Below, piece by piece: positions 34,937-36,797 of a stretch of 36,797 bases of DNA (position 1 is the first letter of the stretch; every line of letters begins with the position of its first letter). Under the pieces are notes generated by a model that ran no database searches, was not told where the DNA came from, and was given only the letters and a program-made list of their open reading frames with translations. The stretch lies in the NCBI GenBank assembly GCA_019752375.1, contig JAIEMG010000166.1:1-36797 (forward strand), read 5' to 3'. A program made the position numbers and the translations under genes. Source of the DNA: Gemmataceae bacterium. Lineage in GTDB: Bacteria > Planctomycetota > Planctomycetia > Gemmatales > Gemmataceae.

Positions 34937-35226
34937 GGCTGTGGGAGATCGCCGGCTGGCTGCTGATGATCCTGGGGCTCTTTGTCTTTTACCAGTGCTT
35001 CGCGCTGCTGGTCAGCGACCAGCCGCGCATCATCGAGGCGGGACCGCTGACGTTCATTGGCGCCATTGTGTTCCGCGGCGGCATTCACCTGCTCAAGGTC
35101 GGTGCAGCCGCCCGCCTGTGTCGGCAAGCTCTGGAACCTGTCCGCGAAACCCGCGCCCCGCGTGTGGTTACGCGCAATCCAGTGCCGGAACGCGATGTGC
35201 GCACCCAGGTGACGCAAAAGACCTGA
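34933..35226 (+). CDS. Small membrane protein, last gene of the MoxR operon
   Basis: 97 aa. The ATG at 34933 has AAAGGAG 7 nt upstream and overlaps the previous stop by 4 nt. One clear hydrophobic segment (about 7-26, AGWLLMILGLFVFYQCFALL), a second weaker one (about 38-56), then a basic cytosolic tail with RETRAPRVVTR. No family recognised. It ends the plus-strand operon, before a convergent terminator. Confidence 0.78.
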   Translation: MRLWEIAGWLLMILGLFVFYQCFALLVSDQPRIIEAGPLTFIGAIVFRGGIHLLKVGAAARLCRQALEPVRETRAPRVVTRNPVPERDVRTQVTQKT

Positions 35227-35261
35227 GGTTGGCCCACAATGGTTCGTAACTCCGCCTGCAG

Positions 35262-35284
35262 GCGGTCTTCTGGCAGAAGACCGC
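35262..35284. terminator. Bidirectional hairpin between convergent genes
   Basis: Perfect 10-bp stem GCGGTCTTCT/AGAAGACCGC with a 3-nt loop, placed between the end of the MoxR operon and the convergent zinc-ribbon gene. No long T-run is present on either side. Position and stem suggest a shared terminator. Confidence 0.62.
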
Positions 35285-35299
35285 TTGAACGTGAAACCT

Positions 35300-35683
35300 T
35301 CACGACATGAGCGACTGGATCCCGATCCAGACAAACACAAGGCCCGCAGCATTGGTGAGCAGCTCCGCGGAGCCGAGAAGCATGCCGGTGATGGCATGAC
35401 CGATGCCTTTCTTGGCGGGGTCCTTGCGGGCGCGACAGTAGCCGACGACGCCAAGCGCCAGGGCTGCGGAACCGAGGAACAGGCCGGCCACCGGAATCAT
35501 GCCATAGATGGCGCAATGGTAGGCAAGCACGGCACGCGGATTCTCCGGTACCGGCACGTTGGCGAACGTGTAGACTCCCGGATCGCTGTTCTTGCGGCGG
35601 ACGGATTTCGCCAGCTTCGCGCCACACTTGCTGCACGCCACGGCAGCGGCGGCGTTATCGGTCGCGCAGGCCGGACAGCGCAT
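35300..35683 (-). CDS. Zinc-ribbon and DUF4190-like membrane protein
   Basis: 127 aa. The N-terminal zinc ribbon CPAC (3-6) and CSKC (17-20) is followed by a basic linker. The C-terminal DUF4190-like part has YHCAIYGMIPVAGLFLGSAALALG and GIGHAITGMLLGSAELL, two membrane segments. The ATG at 35683 has AGGAG upstream. Function is unknown; the combination is common in planctomycetes and actinobacteria. Confidence 0.87.
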   Translation of the reverse strand: MRCPACATDNAAAAVACSKCGAKLAKSVRRKNSDPGVYTFANVPVPENPRAVLAYHCAIYGMIPVAGLFLGSAALALGVVGYCRARKDPAKKGIGHAITGMLLGSAELLTNAAGLVFVWIGIQSLMS

Positions 35684-35718
35684 CGTCGCTTCTCCTGGGG
35701 GTGGGGCGCTACCGAGTG

Positions 35719-35889
35719 TCCGAAAAGAGGGCAGGCATGCTTGGTAGAAAGCCCCCGCTGTTCACGGAGGTTGCGGCCGGCACAGCCGGCCCTACAGGCC
35801 TATATTCTTGTAGGGCCGGCTGTGCCGGCCGCAATCGTCCTGTACCTCAAAGTGGGTTTTCTACAAAGCATGCCTGACCTCTTTTCGGA
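35719..35889. repeat. MITE-like element enclosing a REP pair
   Basis: The outer 36-bp arms are at 35719-35754 and 35854-35889, identical at 33 of 36 (TCCGAAAAGAGG.CAGGCATGCTT.GTAGAAA.CCC). Inside lies a perfect inverted pair of 26-bp REP units, 35771-35796 and 35809-35834 (TGTAG + GGCCGGC-TGT-GCCGGCC), with a 12-nt spacer. In this copy the GTAG ends face inward, unlike families 1 and 2 in this window where they face outward. No transposase is next to it. Confidence 0.9.
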
Positions 35890-35896
35890 TAGACTC

Positions 35897-36487
35897 TCAG
35901 TTCCGACCCAACATGTTCCCGAAGTACATGCCCTGCCCATTCATGGGCATCATGGGCTGGCCGGAGGGCATCGGATAGGACATCATCATGTTCGGGTTTT
36001 GCATCATGGGATAGCCCGTGGGCATCACCATGGGCCGCGCCATCGGGTAATTGTACATCGGCGCCCGTCCCTGCCCGTCGGCGGCAGGCATCGGCATCGG
36101 CGGAGTGTAGTTGCCGCCGCTGGCCGGGGGCATCGTGCCGCTGGGCATTCCGGCCGGGGGCGCGTAACCGCCGTACCCGGCGTCATACCCGCCATAACCG
36201 TAACCGCCGCCGTAGCCACAACCCCCGGCGTAAGGAGCTCCGCAAGTTGGCCCACAGGGCATCGAGCAGGCGCCACCGAAGCAGACGGGCGCGCCCAGGC
36301 AGTGGCCGCACTTCGGCGCCGGCGAGCAGCAGAACGGGCTGAAGGCATTGGGCTGCACACAACAGAACTTCAACGTGTGGCAACCACCGCAACAACCGTG
36401 ACAAAACCACCCCGCAGCCGATGCGCGACCCGCGTCGAGGCCGAGCGCGGCGAGACCGACCAAGGCAACCAGATATAGCTTCTTCAT
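35897..36487 (-). CDS. Secreted Cys/Met/Pro/Tyr-rich planctomycete protein
   Basis: 196 aa. The N-terminus MKKLYLVALVGLAALGLDAGRASA is a signal peptide. A Cys-rich block follows (about 25-90: CHGCCGGCH, FCC, FCC, CGHC, CGPTCG), about 17 Cys in 65 residues, then a Gly/Tyr part and a long Met/Pro-rich tail (MPMPAADG, PMVMPTGYPMMQNPNMMM, PMMPMNG). Cysteine and Met/Pro richness suggests disulfide-linked or metal-binding surface material, by inference only. The ATG at 36487 has AAGGG upstream with a wide spacing. The stop lies 7 nt from the MITE-like repeat. Confidence 0.83.
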   Translation of the reverse strand: MKKLYLVALVGLAALGLDAGRASAAGWFCHGCCGGCHTLKFCCVQPNAFSPFCCSPAPKCGHCLGAPVCFGGACSMPCGPTCGAPYAGGCGYGGGYGYGGYDAGYGGYAPPAGMPSGTMPPASGGNYTPPMPMPAADGQGRAPMYNYPMARPMVMPTGYPMMQNPNMMMSYPMPSGQPMMPMNGQGMYFGNMLGRN

Positions 36488-36797
36488 CGCGTGTGGGCCC
36501 TTCTCTATGAAGTCCGGGAAAGCAGCGCCCGGAAGATGTCCGGATGGCGGGCACGCGCCCGTGTTCCGGCGCAACTATACCCGCCGATCAGGCCCAAGAC
36601 GGTGAATGCCGACTGATTTTCAAGGAAGCGCCGCGTGGCGCTCAGGCAGGAAGGACAGATTGCGTCCAATCCGCATGGAAATGACGGCCGGTCGGCCAAG
36701 GCGCGCCAACAGGCAAAATCGAGAGGAACAAACTCAAGCCGGAACTGGCGAGCGGGGCGTGTGAACGCCCCGGTTTGTATCGTCAAACCGGGGCGTT
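36488..36797. other. Non-coding upstream region ending in a palindrome
   Basis: 310 nt up to the right edge. No gene is supported. It should hold the promoter of the Cys-rich gene. The palindrome AACGCCCCGGTTT / complement (36764-36776 and 36785-36797) runs off the window end and belongs to the same family as 8952-8999. Confidence 0.6.

Overview
The window is about 36.8 kb of high-GC DNA from what looks like a planctomycete, probably a Gemmata-like lineage. This assignment is inferred from gene content, not from a marker gene: a fused aroD-aroE enzyme, a long MoxR/DUF58/DUF4129/DUF4350 operon, a bacterial Ser/Thr kinase, Gly/Tyr- and Cys-rich secreted proteins, and many palindromic intergenic repeats. 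No rRNA, tRNA, CRISPR array, integrase or transposase was seen.

Layout. 172-987: site-2-type membrane metalloprotease. 1008-5534 (minus strand): six-gene run that contains a ubiquitin-like conjugation cassette. In transcription order it is a bPH membrane protein, a JAMM/JAB peptidase whose C-terminus looks like a built-in ubiquitin-like fold, a 60-aa protein, an E2-like protein, an E1/ThiF-like adenylating enzyme, and a 407-aa protein of unknown function. 5616-8757 (plus): Xaa-Pro peptidase, then accB and accC of acetyl-CoA carboxylase. 9023-10654 (minus): planctomycete-type membrane protein and a Gly/Tyr-rich secreted protein. 10914-13110 (minus): aroB-dprA. 13340-16278 (plus): membrane protein, aroD-aroE fusion, aroK; with aroB these give four steps of the shikimate pathway in two divergent units. 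16355-19458 (plus): serine beta-lactamase-like hydrolase and a Ser/Thr kinase. 19465-23704 (minus): ABC ATPase, FtsX-type permease and M28 peptidase. 23760-24857 (minus): small accessory patch with hicB, a 23-codon relic of hicA and two small unknown genes. 24886-26556 (minus): EttA-type ABC-F protein. 26961-35226 (plus): eight-gene MoxR operon with two tandem GspF-like membrane proteins. 35300-36487 (minus): zinc-ribbon/DUF4190 protein and a Cys/Met/Pro-rich secreted protein.

Two themes stand out. First, the ubiquitin-like cassette has E1, E2 and JAMM enzymes but no free-standing ubiquitin-like gene; the best candidate for that fold is the last ~70 residues of the JAMM protein. Second, intergenic gaps, including those inside operons, carry inverted pairs of short hairpins. 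Three sequence-unrelated families each have GTAG directly 5' of a hairpin, which is the layout of REP elements mobilised by TnpA_REP (RAYT) Y1 transposases. Other, non-GTAG inverted repeats, one nested MITE-like, also occur.

All functional calls are made by reading motifs. No database search, structure prediction or RNA folding was run.
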